The notes beneath the pieces were generated by a model. The model did not search any database and was not told the origin of the DNA. It saw nothing but the letters and a program-made list of their open reading frames with translations. From the NCBI GenBank assembly GCA_016720595.1, contig JADKKI010000072.1, positions 558,001-622,000 of the forward strand: a stretch of 64,000 bases of DNA, in the 5' to 3' direction. The DNA is from Myxococcales bacterium. Its GTDB lineage: Bacteria; Myxococcota_A; Polyangia; Haliangiales; Haliangiaceae. Numbering within the stretch: position 1 is the first letter of the stretch; each line of letters starts with the position of its first letter. This document shows positions 1 through 7,148 of the stretch, in pieces. The position numbers were made by a program, and so were the translations under genes.

Positions 1-1643
1 GCCGCATTGGTGAACCGGTCGAGGCTGCCGGTCAGGATCGCCGCGGGATCGTTGCCCGGAGGGCTGTACTGATTGATCGAGCGCAACGAGCCCTCGATCC
101 CACCGGAGAGGACGAGCGACTTGTCGCGCTTCCAGCGCAGCATGAGCGAGGGCTCGGCGATCAGCACCGAGAAGTCGTTGGCGCGCGTCTTGGTGCGATC
201 GCGGCCGAGCACCAGGCGCGCGGTGGTGACCAGGCCGCCGACGGTGCGGTGATAGCGAAGGTCGACGCGGTGAAAGCCGAGGATCAACGATGGCTCGAGC
301 GGCGGGTTGGGATCGCCCGGCATCGCCGTGGCCGCCGGGGTCTCGAGCGTGTCGCTGGCGCCGAACCCGAACACCGTCCAGCCATCGTTCGCGGTGCCAC
401 CGTCGACGCGGAGCTGGTAGTCCCAGTAGGACAGCGAGACCTGGTTGGTGGCGAGGCCGAGGATCAGGCCCGGATAACCGTAGCGGCCGGCGGCGGTCAC
501 CGTGACGCCGAGCTTGGGGATCGGCTGGCGCACGAAGCCACCGGCCTGCAGGAGGTTCGCGTCGAAGTCGAGCAGGTGCTCGTCCTTGCGCGCGCGCACG
601 GTGCGGCCATCGATGATGCCGCCCGTGTACCCGCCGTACGGCACGGGAGCGCCACCCGGGTAGAACTGGATCTCGTCGATGAAGTTCGGGTGGATCACGC
701 TCGGCCCCGAGAGCAGGTGATAGAGGAGGGGGACGCGCGTGCCATCGAGCAAGAACCCGGTGGAGCTCGGGCTCGCCCCGCGCACGATCGGGAACGGCAG
801 CAGCGAGACCGCGGCGGCCACGCCGGGCAGCGCCTGCACCACGCGGAACGGATCACCGAACGTGCCTGGGATCTGCTTGATCTCGGGGCCACGCAGCGTG
901 ATCCGCGAGACCTCCTCGCGGCGCTGATCGCCGAGCACGACGATCTCGTACGGATCGTAGCGATCGCGCTCCACGTAGTAGGTGACGGAGAGCGCCTGGG
1001 CGGCGACCAGCGTCTCCTGCTGGAGGAACACGTTGTGGCCGGGGGCGGTGACCACGATCTTGGCGGCGCCCGGCGGCACGGGCAGCTCGAACTTGCCGTG
1101 GGCATCGGCGTCGCCCTCGTAGCGGCGATCTCCGATGATCACGGTGATCGTCGCGCCGGGCACCGGGCCTCGCGTGCCGAGCTGCACGAGCTTGCCCTTG
1201 AGCACCGCCGTCTTGGCGGGGCCGTTGTCCGTCGGCGGTGGAGGCGGAGGCGGCGGGGCGATGAACGTGTGCGTGAACGTGATCTCGACGGGGACGGGGT
1301 TGCCGCCATAGCGCGCGGGATCGAAGCGGAACTGGCGCGCGGCGACGGCGACGGCCTCGTCGAACGGCGGTTGCGGCGGCGTGATCGGATCGATCTTCTG
1401 GACCACGCCGGTCGCATCGACGAGGAGCTTCACGGTCACGACGATCGGCGCATCGTGCGCGGGGGCGCCGGTGGGATACGGAACGTCGGTCGCGCCCTGC
1501 GCGTGCGGCGGCTCGAAGCTCGGGCCGGCATCCGCAGGCGGCACGCCGGCATCCGGCGGAGGATCGTCGGCGCGTGCCGGGACCGCGAGCGACGCGATCA
1601 GTGAGATCGCGAGGGCGAACGAGAGGAAGGCGCGCGCGATCAT
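1..1643 (-). CDS. TonB-domain/TonB-dependent receptor fusion (partial, C-terminus off window)
   Basis: About 547 residues are visible; the gene runs off the left edge. The order is a signal peptide (starting MIARAFLSF), an Asp/Pro-rich stretch, a TonB C-terminal-like domain at about 45-110 (VDATGVVQKIDPITPPQPPF), a Pro-rich linker, a carboxypeptidase-regulatory-like beta-sandwich at about 135-205, and a receptor plug (LPGVAAAVSLLPFPIVRGAS, then FLLDGTRVP) leading into barrel strands. The family sits in the outer membrane and imports substrates using TonB energy; the substrate is unknown. It is unusual that the energy-transducer domain is N-terminal on the receptor itself. The ATG overlaps the preceding stop as ATGA (1640-1643). 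It is the last visible gene of a four-gene leftward operon. Confidence 0.85.
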   Translation of the reverse strand, partial: MIARAFLSFALAISLIASLAVPARADDPPPDAGVPPADAGPSFEPPHAQGATDVPYPTGAPAHDAPIVVTVKLLVDATGVVQKIDPITPPQPPFDEAVAVAARQFRFDPARYGGNPVPVEITFTHTFIAPPPPPPPPTDNGPAKTAVLKGKLVQLGTRGPVPGATITVIIGDRRYEGDADAHGKFELPVPPGAAKIVVTAPGHNVFLQQETLVAAQALSVTYYVERDRYDPYEIVVLGDQRREEVSRITLRGPEIKQIPGTFGDPFRVVQALPGVAAAVSLLPFPIVRGASPSSTGFLLDGTRVPLLYHLLSGPSVIHPNFIDEIQFYPGGAPVPYGGYTGGIIDGRTVRARKDEHLLDFDANLLQAGGFVRQPIPKLGVTVTAAGRYGYPGLILGLATNQVSLSYWDYQLRVDGGTANDGWTVFGFGASDTLETPAATAMPGDPNPPLEPSLILGFHRVDLRYHRTVGGLVTTARLVLGRDRTKTRANDFSVLIAEPSLMLRWKRDKSLVLSGGIEGSLRSINQYSPPGNDPAAILTGSLDRFTNA

Positions 1644-2536
1644 CGCCATGCGATCCCCACGGTCAGCGTGGCGCCAACGTGCGGCCACCACTGGTGGCGC
1701 TCGATCGCCTTGGCGGTATCGGGCTCCACTCGCCCGCTGTCGTCCACACACCCGGTCCACTGGCCGATCGCCTCGGCGGCGATCGTGAGCTCGGTGCGCG
1801 GCCCGAGCACGAAGGCGTACTCACCGCGGACGAGGCTCGCCACGCCGACGCCGCTGCAGCTCGCGATCGGGTGGCTCGCATCGGGGAACGTGTAAGAATT
1901 CTCGACCTCGCTGGGCAGTGGCGTCGCATCCATTCGCGTCGACGAGCTCTCGACGATGCCGCCGAACCCGAAGCCGACCGCGAGGGAGAGGGCCGGCGTC
2001 ACGTGCCACGTCGGATCGATCGTCCCCGCGAACCGCAGCCCGGCGAGCTGGTTCGTGCGGGAGGCCGACGCGTACTGGAACGAGGCCAGGATCGACCAGC
2101 CCTCGTCGAGCCGCAGCCCGACGCGGAGCGTGGGTCCGAGCAGGCGCCCGCTCGGTGCGCCGCGCAGGCCGTGGAATTCGCCGTAGCTGAGGCCGAGCCC
2201 GAGCCGGAACCCGGGGCGACGCCACGCGAGACGATCGGCCTCCGTCGGCATCGACAGCTTCGGGGTGCCTTCCTCCTCGTCGGTGATGAGGGGCGGCTCG
2301 GAGCCCGTTGGCGCCGAGGTCTTGGTGGTCGTGGTCGTCGGCGGTGTGGTCGTCGTCGGCGGTGTGGTCGTCGGCGGTGTGGTGGTCGTCGGCGGTGTGG
2401 TCGTCGGCGGTGTGGTCGTCGGCGGTGTGGTCGTCGGCGCGGGCGGTGGAAAGATCGGGGGCGGCGTGTCGGCCCACACGTTGGGCGCGAGCACGCCAAC
2501 GAGCCCCAGCGGTATGAGCCGCGCGCAACGCTTCAC
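1640..2536 (-). CDS. Outer-membrane beta-barrel-like protein with Thr/Pro repeat linker
   Basis: 298 residues. A signal peptide (VKRCARLIPLGLVGVLAPNVWA) precedes a low-complexity segment of Thr runs broken by Pro-Pro, encoded by a tandem DNA repeat. About 200 residues of alternating, aromatic/glycine-rich sequence follow, ending in a terminal aromatic-Arg pattern (VGIAWR) typical of outer-membrane barrels. No named family recognised. GTG at 2536 is chosen because it overlaps the upstream stop as GTGA; a longer in-frame start at 2593 would lie inside the upstream gene. The neighbours are all predicted envelope proteins, so a surface or periplasm-spanning role is likely, but the function is unknown. 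Confidence 0.75.
   Translation of the reverse strand: MKRCARLIPLGLVGVLAPNVWADTPPPIFPPPAPTTTPPTTTPPTTTPPTTTTPPTTTPPTTTTPPTTTTTKTSAPTGSEPPLITDEEEGTPKLSMPTEADRLAWRRPGFRLGLGLSYGEFHGLRGAPSGRLLGPTLRVGLRLDEGWSILASFQYASASRTNQLAGLRFAGTIDPTWHVTPALSLAVGFGFGGIVESSSTRMDATPLPSEVENSYTFPDASHPIASCSGVGVASLVRGEYAFVLGPRTELTIAAEAIGQWTGCVDDSGRVEPDTAKAIERHQWWPHVGATLTVGIAWR
2323..2440 (-). repeat. In-frame tandem repeat coding Thr-Thr-Thr-Pro-Pro
   Basis: Imperfect 15-18 base units (core GTCGTCGGCGGTGTG on the plus strand) repeat about seven times. All units are multiples of three, so the reading frame of the host gene is kept. Such arrays expand and contract by slippage, so linker length may vary between strains (inference). 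Confidence 0.85.
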
Positions 2537-3624
2537 TGCGCCGCCTGTGCCGGGCATGGCCACCACGCCGGCGGGGTGGCGCGGTAGTCCCACTCGGGCG
2601 TGTCACAGCCGAGGTCGCCTCGATCGCAGCCGACCAGCGTGTAGTGCGTGATCCCCTGGCAGGTCTCCTCGGGCCGGGTGGCCACGACGAGCTGGATGAT
2701 CCCGTCGGTCTTGGTGCTGTCTCCACCGAGCGTGGGGATCTTGGCGCACGCATACGCGTGGCCCGTGAGGTCCGGCGGGTCCGCGGGCGGCTCGCGATAG
2801 CGAACGCTGCTGTCCTTGCGGCGCTGTTCGCACCCAGCCTCGCGGACCTGGGCGGTCTGGCGCAGCGGGATCGCGACGGTGCTCTGCTCGGGCTTGGACT
2901 CGGCGCAGGTCGCGGGATCCTCGGAGGGCAAGGTGTTGTTCATCGTCGCGATCACGGCGTCGAGGAGGGAGAACCCACCCGCCGTCAGCGTCGAAAAGGC
3001 GGGCAGGGGCGCGCCGCAGCCGTGGCGCGGGTAGTAGCCGGTCTCGATGAAGGCGCCCTCGCGGTAGGCGAGCCGCGTGTCGGCCTCGGTCATCGCGATG
3101 AAGCTCGCGCCATAGACGACGTCGTTCGTGGGCGCGTCCTGTTCGGGATCGAAGCCACGCGTCGGCAGGCGGCGGGCCCGCGCGAGCTCGAGCGTGCCCG
3201 TGTGATCGCGATCGTCGTAGACCACGAGGCTGCCGTAGGCCACGCGCGCGGTGACATCGCCGAACATGACCTCCGCGGAGGGCAGCTCGTAGAGCGAGAG
3301 CTCGGTGGGGACGTTGGGTGAGAGCGCGGCTCCGGAGGTCACGCGATCGGGCGTGAACGACAGCGGGTTCCGGCACCCGGCCGCCACGGTGGCCGCCACC
3401 TCGGGCGACTCCGGCGGGAGAAAACACAGGGCCTCGGGGAGCCACTGTGTGCCCCACACCAGGCTGACCCGGAGATCCTCGTTCGTGGCGTTCGGGACGC
3501 GGACGGCCTCGAAGTCTCCGGTGGCCTCGATGTGGATCGTCACCAGCGGCGGCACGTCACCGCCGAAGCCGACGAGATCGCCGCAGCCGGCAAGGGTCGT
3601 CACGAGCAGGGCCCAGCGGATCAT
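2533..3624 (-). CDS. Hypothetical lipoprotein
   Basis: 363 residues from ATG 3624, which overlaps the upstream stop as ATGA; an ATG nine bases further upstream is possible. The N-terminus (MIRWALLVTTLAGC) is a lipoprotein signal with lipobox LAGC. The mature part has at least eight cysteines, several in the C-terminal third (CEQRRKD, CAKIPTL, CQGITHY, CDRGDLGCDTPEWDY), which suggests disulfides in the periplasm or at the surface. No family recognised. It lies second in the leftward operon feeding into the TonB receptor fusion, coupled on both sides by four-base overlaps, so it probably belongs to the same surface complex. Confidence 0.75.
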   Translation of the reverse strand: MIRWALLVTTLAGCGDLVGFGGDVPPLVTIHIEATGDFEAVRVPNATNEDLRVSLVWGTQWLPEALCFLPPESPEVAATVAAGCRNPLSFTPDRVTSGAALSPNVPTELSLYELPSAEVMFGDVTARVAYGSLVVYDDRDHTGTLELARARRLPTRGFDPEQDAPTNDVVYGASFIAMTEADTRLAYREGAFIETGYYPRHGCGAPLPAFSTLTAGGFSLLDAVIATMNNTLPSEDPATCAESKPEQSTVAIPLRQTAQVREAGCEQRRKDSSVRYREPPADPPDLTGHAYACAKIPTLGGDSTKTDGIIQLVVATRPEETCQGITHYTLVGCDRGDLGCDTPEWDYRATPPAWWPCPAQAAQ

Positions 3625-4211
3625 GGCTGCCATCCGATCCCGAGCTCCGCGGTCCAGCTGCCGCGCGCTGCACCATCGACGACGGCGACCGACGGGCCGC
3701 CGCTCATCACGAGCAGCCAGGGCCCGAGCACGTGGAGCGTCACCACCGCCTCGAGATCGGCCGCCGGCACCATCGCGAACGTCGAGGTCTCGAGCGCATC
3801 GCCCATCAGGCCCGCGCGCATGCCCTGGTTCCGGAGCCGTGATTCATGCACCAGGGTGCCGCCGGCCCCGAGCCGCAGCCCGACCGAGCCACGCCCTGCC
3901 GTGTGCTCGGCGGAGCCGGTGACGCGCAACCGCAGATCCGAGTGGGTGACGCTCCACGCGAGGGTCGATTCGGTCGCCGTGACCCAGGCCGCGCGCGCGC
4001 CCCACCGAAACGGGCAGTCGCCGAACGTCACCCCGGCACCTACCCCGCGGCTGAGCCCGGTCGGGAGCGCTGTCGGGAATCCGACGATCAGACCACCGTC
4101 GACGAGCAGTGGTCCGCCGGAGCGCACCGGGAACGCATCCGATGCCACGGTGGGCCCCTCCGCTGCCGCAAGGCGTGCGCAGAGCAGGGTGGCGAGGATC
4201 AGGAACCGCAT
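3621..4211 (-). CDS. Exported beta-rich envelope protein
   Basis: 196 residues with a clear signal peptide (MRFLILATLLCARLAAAEG). The rest is Gly-rich alternating sequence (LIVGFPTALPTGLSRGVGAG, VGLRLGAGG) ending WTAELGIGWQP, as in small outer-membrane barrels. Family not recognised. ATG 4211 is chosen over an upstream in-frame start because the signal peptide begins there and because a copy of the window's recurrent promoter element ends eight bases upstream. It is the first gene of the leftward operon and is divergent from the ECF cassette. Confidence 0.75.
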   Translation of the reverse strand: MRFLILATLLCARLAAAEGPTVASDAFPVRSGGPLLVDGGLIVGFPTALPTGLSRGVGAGVTFGDCPFRWGARAAWVTATESTLAWSVTHSDLRLRVTGSAEHTAGRGSVGLRLGAGGTLVHESRLRNQGMRAGLMGDALETSTFAMVPAADLEAVVTLHVLGPWLLVMSGGPSVAVVDGAARGSWTAELGIGWQP

Positions 4212-4219
4212 TGGTTCTC

Positions 4220-4247
4220 TGTGTTCCCACTGGTGGGGGTTTTCTTC
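4220..4247 (-). promoter_or_regulatory. Recurrent promoter element, copy A' (weaker)
   Basis: On the minus strand this reads GAAGAAAA, ten bases, TGGGAACACA, ending eight bases before the ATG at 4211. It matches the window consensus (GAAGGNTT, N10, YGGGNACTNA) with the same spacing but a weaker left half. Confidence 0.5.
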
Positions 4248-4271
4248 ACTGTGCGCGTGCACGATTGTGGT

Positions 4272-4299
4272 GAAGGATTCCCCTGCGCTCGGCAACCCA
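4272..4299 (+). promoter_or_regulatory. Recurrent promoter element, copy A
   Basis: GAAGGATT, ten bases, CGGCAACCCA, ending 13 bases before GTG 4313 of the first ECF cassette. Copy A' faces the other way 24 bases away, so the two operons share a compact divergent promoter region. Confidence 0.6.
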
Positions 4300-4312
4300 C
4301 CTCTGAAGCACC

Positions 4313-5245
4313 GTGCTCCGCCCGCTCATCGCCCTTCCGATCGCCCTCGCAGGCCTCGTCGGCCTCGCCACCCATCCTCGGGTCGCGGCGGCCGAGGCGT
4401 GCTCTCCCGCGGTCGTGCTGGCAGGTGATCCCCAGGCGATCGCCACGGTCGCCGAGCTGCTGTCGGCGCGCGGGGTCGCGCTCGAGGTCGGCGCGTGTGG
4501 CGTGGTCAAGGCGCAGATCGAGCGGCGCGGCGAGGGCCTTGCGATCGTGGTCGAGCAGGCCGATGGCACCACGATCGAGCGGGTGGTCGGCGAGGCCCAG
4601 ACCGCCGCCACCGTGATCGAATCGTTCACGCATGGGGAGATGGGTGATCCACTGCTCGCGAGCCGTGCGTTTCCCCGTGAGGTGGCCACAGCCCCAAACG
4701 TCCGGCTCGAAGCGCCGGTACCGCGCTCCGCGGCGCAGCGATCGGCGCGCGGCGTTCAGCTGTTCAGCGCGTTCGAGACCTCGTACGCGAGCGATCGCAC
4801 GAGCTGGATCGGCGCACACCTCGGGGCGTGCGTGATGCTCGGCCCGGTGTGCGCGGCCGCCCGCCTGCGGCTGGCGAACGTCGAGGCGGGACCTGGCCCG
4901 TGGAACGGCGAGGTCGAGCGGCGGAGCATCGAGCTCCTCGTCGGCATCGACATCCCCTTCGCGCTCGGTGGGTGGACATTCTCCCCCGGCTTCGCCACGG
5001 GGCTCGGCCAGATGCACACGCGCGGCGCCACCCAAGGCGAGCGGGCCGAGACCGGCGGCCTTCGGGCCGACGTCCACGCCACGCTCTCGATCCCGCTCGC
5101 ACACCGGCTCGCGATCGACGTGTTCACCGCCGCCGAGCTCACCCAGGAGACCCACATCGAGTGGGGTGCGATGATGACCCCGCTCCCCGATGAACCGCGC
5201 GTCCTGGCGCGGTTGGGCGTCGGCCTGCGCTACGGAGGCCTGTGA
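4313..5245 (+). CDS. Exported beta-barrel-like protein heading ECF cassette 1
   Basis: 310 residues with a signal peptide ending near HPRVAAAEA. An N-terminal globular domain of about 90 residues (VVLAGDPQAIATVAELLSAR, then CGVVKAQIERR, then AATVIESFTHGEMGDPLL) is followed by about 170 residues of Gly-rich beta sequence ending LARLGVGLRYGGL, typical of an outer-membrane barrel. It is clearly paralogous to the product of 28729-29664 (shared ALAGDP, TAATxIES, LQLFSAxETS, DRTSW, RLGxGLRxGG). No named family recognised. GTG start. The stop overlaps the sigma factor start as GTGA, so it is translated with the ECF/anti-sigma pair and may sense or report envelope state (inference). Confidence 0.8.
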   Translation: MLRPLIALPIALAGLVGLATHPRVAAAEACSPAVVLAGDPQAIATVAELLSARGVALEVGACGVVKAQIERRGEGLAIVVEQADGTTIERVVGEAQTAATVIESFTHGEMGDPLLASRAFPREVATAPNVRLEAPVPRSAAQRSARGVQLFSAFETSYASDRTSWIGAHLGACVMLGPVCAAARLRLANVEAGPGPWNGEVERRSIELLVGIDIPFALGGWTFSPGFATGLGQMHTRGATQGERAETGGLRADVHATLSIPLAHRLAIDVFTAAELTQETHIEWGAMMTPLPDEPRVLARLGVGLRYGGL

Positions 5246-5847
5246 AGCCCGGGAGCAGCGCGAAGCTCGTTCCTCTGCGTCGCGTCAGTGGCGAGACCGC
5301 GCAGATGTCCGACGAGGCCCTGCTCGCCGCCTGTGGCACCGGTGATGCCGCCGCGCTCGGTGCGCTGTTCGATCGGTTCCACGATGCCGTCTATCGGTTC
5401 GCCGGCCGCCTCGCGACCACGGACGAGCTGGCGCGTGACGATCTGGTCCAGGCCACGTTCCTCGAGATCCGGCGCACGGCCGCTCAGTTCCGGGGCACCT
5501 CGTCGGTGCGGACGTGGATCCTCGGTGTCGCCACCAACGTCGCGCGGCACTCGCTGCGCGGCGAGCGGCGCCGCCGGGTTCGGCAGGCGAAGTACGTCGA
5601 GCAGATGACGAGCGTGCCGATGAAGGTCGACGAGCAGGTCGAGCAGCGGAAGCTCCTCGCCCGCGTCGAGGAGGCGCTCGGCGATCTACCGCGCGATCAG
5701 CAGGTCGCGTTCATCATGTGCGATCTGGAGCGGCTGCCCTCCGCCGAGGTGGCCCGCGTCCTCGAGATCCCGGAGGGGACGCTGTGGCGCCGCCTCCACA
5801 CCGCGCGCAAGGCGATGCGCGAGGCCATCGAGGAGACCAGCCGATGA
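5242..5847 (+). CDS. ECF-family RNA polymerase sigma factor, cassette 1
   Basis: 201 residues, the usual ECF length. Region 2 is seen at about 38-100 (LFDRFHDAVYRFAGRLATTD, LVQATFLEIRRTAAQFRG, SSVRTWILGVATNVARHSLR) and region 4 at about 145-195 (EEALGDLPRDQQVAFIMC, SAEVARVLEIPEGTLWRRLH). It directs polymerase to a dedicated promoter set and is normally held inactive by the neighbouring anti-sigma. GTG start in a four-base overlap with the upstream gene; its own stop overlaps the anti-sigma start as ATGA. Paralogous to the product of 29664-30254. Confidence 0.93.
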   Translation: MKPGSSAKLVPLRRVSGETAQMSDEALLAACGTGDAAALGALFDRFHDAVYRFAGRLATTDELARDDLVQATFLEIRRTAAQFRGTSSVRTWILGVATNVARHSLRGERRRRVRQAKYVEQMTSVPMKVDEQVEQRKLLARVEEALGDLPRDQQVAFIMCDLERLPSAEVARVLEIPEGTLWRRLHTARKAMREAIEETSR

Positions 5848-7148
5848 TGGCGTGTCCCGACGAGCTCGAGCTCGCACGCGCGGTGACCGAGGGTGCCGAA
5901 CCCGAGCTCTCCGCTCACCTCGTTGCGTGCGCCACGTGCACCGCCACATGGGATGCGACCATGCAGGCGATCGAGCTCGCCCGCAGCCTCGAGGTGCCGA
6001 TGCCCACCCGCGATCGCCGCGAGGAGATGCGCACCGCGATCCTCGCCGCCAGCGGCGCTCTCGTGGTCACGCCGCCCGACCGGTCATCCGCGCGATCGTC
6101 GTCTCGATCCGGCCCGCAGCGATGGTGGCTCGTCGGTGCTGCGTTCGCGGCGGCCGCGGCCCTGGCGTTCGTGCTCGCACGTCCCGATTCCGTCGCCGAG
6201 TCGCGGGTCCAGCCACACGGCACGGTCACCGCCCACGCCGGCGCCCGGTTCGTGACCAGCTCGCCGGCACCCGACGAGGTGGTGACGCTCCACGACGGGG
6301 TGATCGACGTCGAGGTCTCGCCGCTCCAGCCCGGCGAGCGGTTCCGCGTGGTCACCGCGGACACCGAGGTCGAGGTCCGCGGCACCGCGTTCGAGGTCGC
6401 CGCCGAGCTCGGACACGTCACGCGCGTCGACGTCCGCCACGGGGTGGTCGAGGTTCGCCCGCACGGCGGCGCCGTCGTGATCCTCGCGGCGGGCGAGGTG
6501 TGGCGCGCGCCGGTCCGCACCGCTGTGTTCGAGCCCGCTGCTCCGCCGGCGGCACCCACGACCTCTCCGATGCCGACGGCACCGACGGCCTCCACGACAC
6601 CGACGGCACCGACGGCCTCCACGACACCGGCGTCGCCTTCGGGGCCGGCGCAGATCACGCGCCCGGTGGCCCCGCGCGCTCGCCGCGAGACCCCGTCCGC
6701 ACCCGCCACCACCACCGCGCCCGCCGCGATCGTGGCGAGCCCGTCGCCAGGACCTGCGCTCGCAATCTCGCGCCCGCCCACGGCGATCGCCTACGACGAG
6801 GCCTGGGACGCGATGCGGGGCGGGCGGTTCGAGCGTGCCGCGTCGACGTTCGCCCGCGTGGCGATCCTCGATCCCGATGGTCCGCTCGCCGAGGATGCGA
6901 GCTACTGGTATCCGGTCGCGCTCGCGCGTGCGAAGCGCGGCGAGGCGGTCTCCGCGTTCCGCGAGTTCCTCGAGCGCTACCCGAGCTCCGCGCACGCCTC
7001 CGAGGCGAGCGTGATGCTCGGATGGCTGCTGGTCGAGGCGAAGCAGCCAGCGGAGGCGGAGCGCCGGTTCCGTGCGGCGATCGATGACGCGAGCTCGGCG
7101 GTGCGCGAGAGCGCGCGGGCGGGCCTCTCGGCAGTCTCGGGCCGTTAA
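5844..7148 (+). CDS. Zinc-finger anti-sigma / FecR / TPR membrane protein, cassette 1
   Basis: 434 residues. The N-terminus carries a ZAS-type anti-sigma motif HLVACATC (H-x3-C-x2-C) at about 27-34. A single membrane segment (WWLVGAAFAAAAALAFVLA) lies near 96-114. A FecR-like domain follows at about 125-225 (DGVIDVEVSPLQPGERFRVV, TEVEVRGTAFEV), then a Thr/Pro/Ala linker and a C-terminal TPR-like region (YDEAWDAMRGGRFERAASTF onward). It should bind the ECF factor in the cytoplasm and read a periplasmic state through FecR/TPR (inference from the family). ATG 5844 gives an ATGA overlap. Its TAA shares the bases TTAA with the stop of the convergent RND gene. Confidence 0.88.
   Translation: MMACPDELELARAVTEGAEPELSAHLVACATCTATWDATMQAIELARSLEVPMPTRDRREEMRTAILAASGALVVTPPDRSSARSSSRSGPQRWWLVGAAFAAAAALAFVLARPDSVAESRVQPHGTVTAHAGARFVTSSPAPDEVVTLHDGVIDVEVSPLQPGERFRVVTADTEVEVRGTAFEVAAELGHVTRVDVRHGVVEVRPHGGAVVILAAGEVWRAPVRTAVFEPAAPPAAPTTSPMPTAPTASTTPTAPTASTTPASPSGPAQITRPVAPRARRETPSAPATTTAPAAIVASPSPGPALAISRPPTAIAYDEAWDAMRGGRFERAASTFARVAILDPDGPLAEDASYWYPVALARAKRGEAVSAFREFLERYPSSAHASEASVMLGWLLVEAKQPAEAERRFRAAIDDASSAVRESARAGLSAVSGR
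6573..6629 (+). repeat. 27-base tandem duplication in anti-sigma linker
   Basis: Two perfect 27-base units (beginning CGACGGCACCGACGG) stand head to tail and encode a repeated Thr-Ala-Pro-Thr-Ala-Ser-Thr-Thr-Pro. The frame is preserved; this lengthens the periplasmic linker between the FecR and TPR parts. Confidence 0.8.

Noticed and set aside
2323..2440. CRISPR-like spacing of repeats
   Set aside because: Units are 15-18 bases without spacers and encode a continuous Thr/Pro tract.
5514..5843. Longer N-terminus for the cassette 1 anti-sigma (start 5514)
   Set aside because: Would read through the sigma factor gene out of frame; the ATGA start at 5844 directly precedes the ZAS domain.
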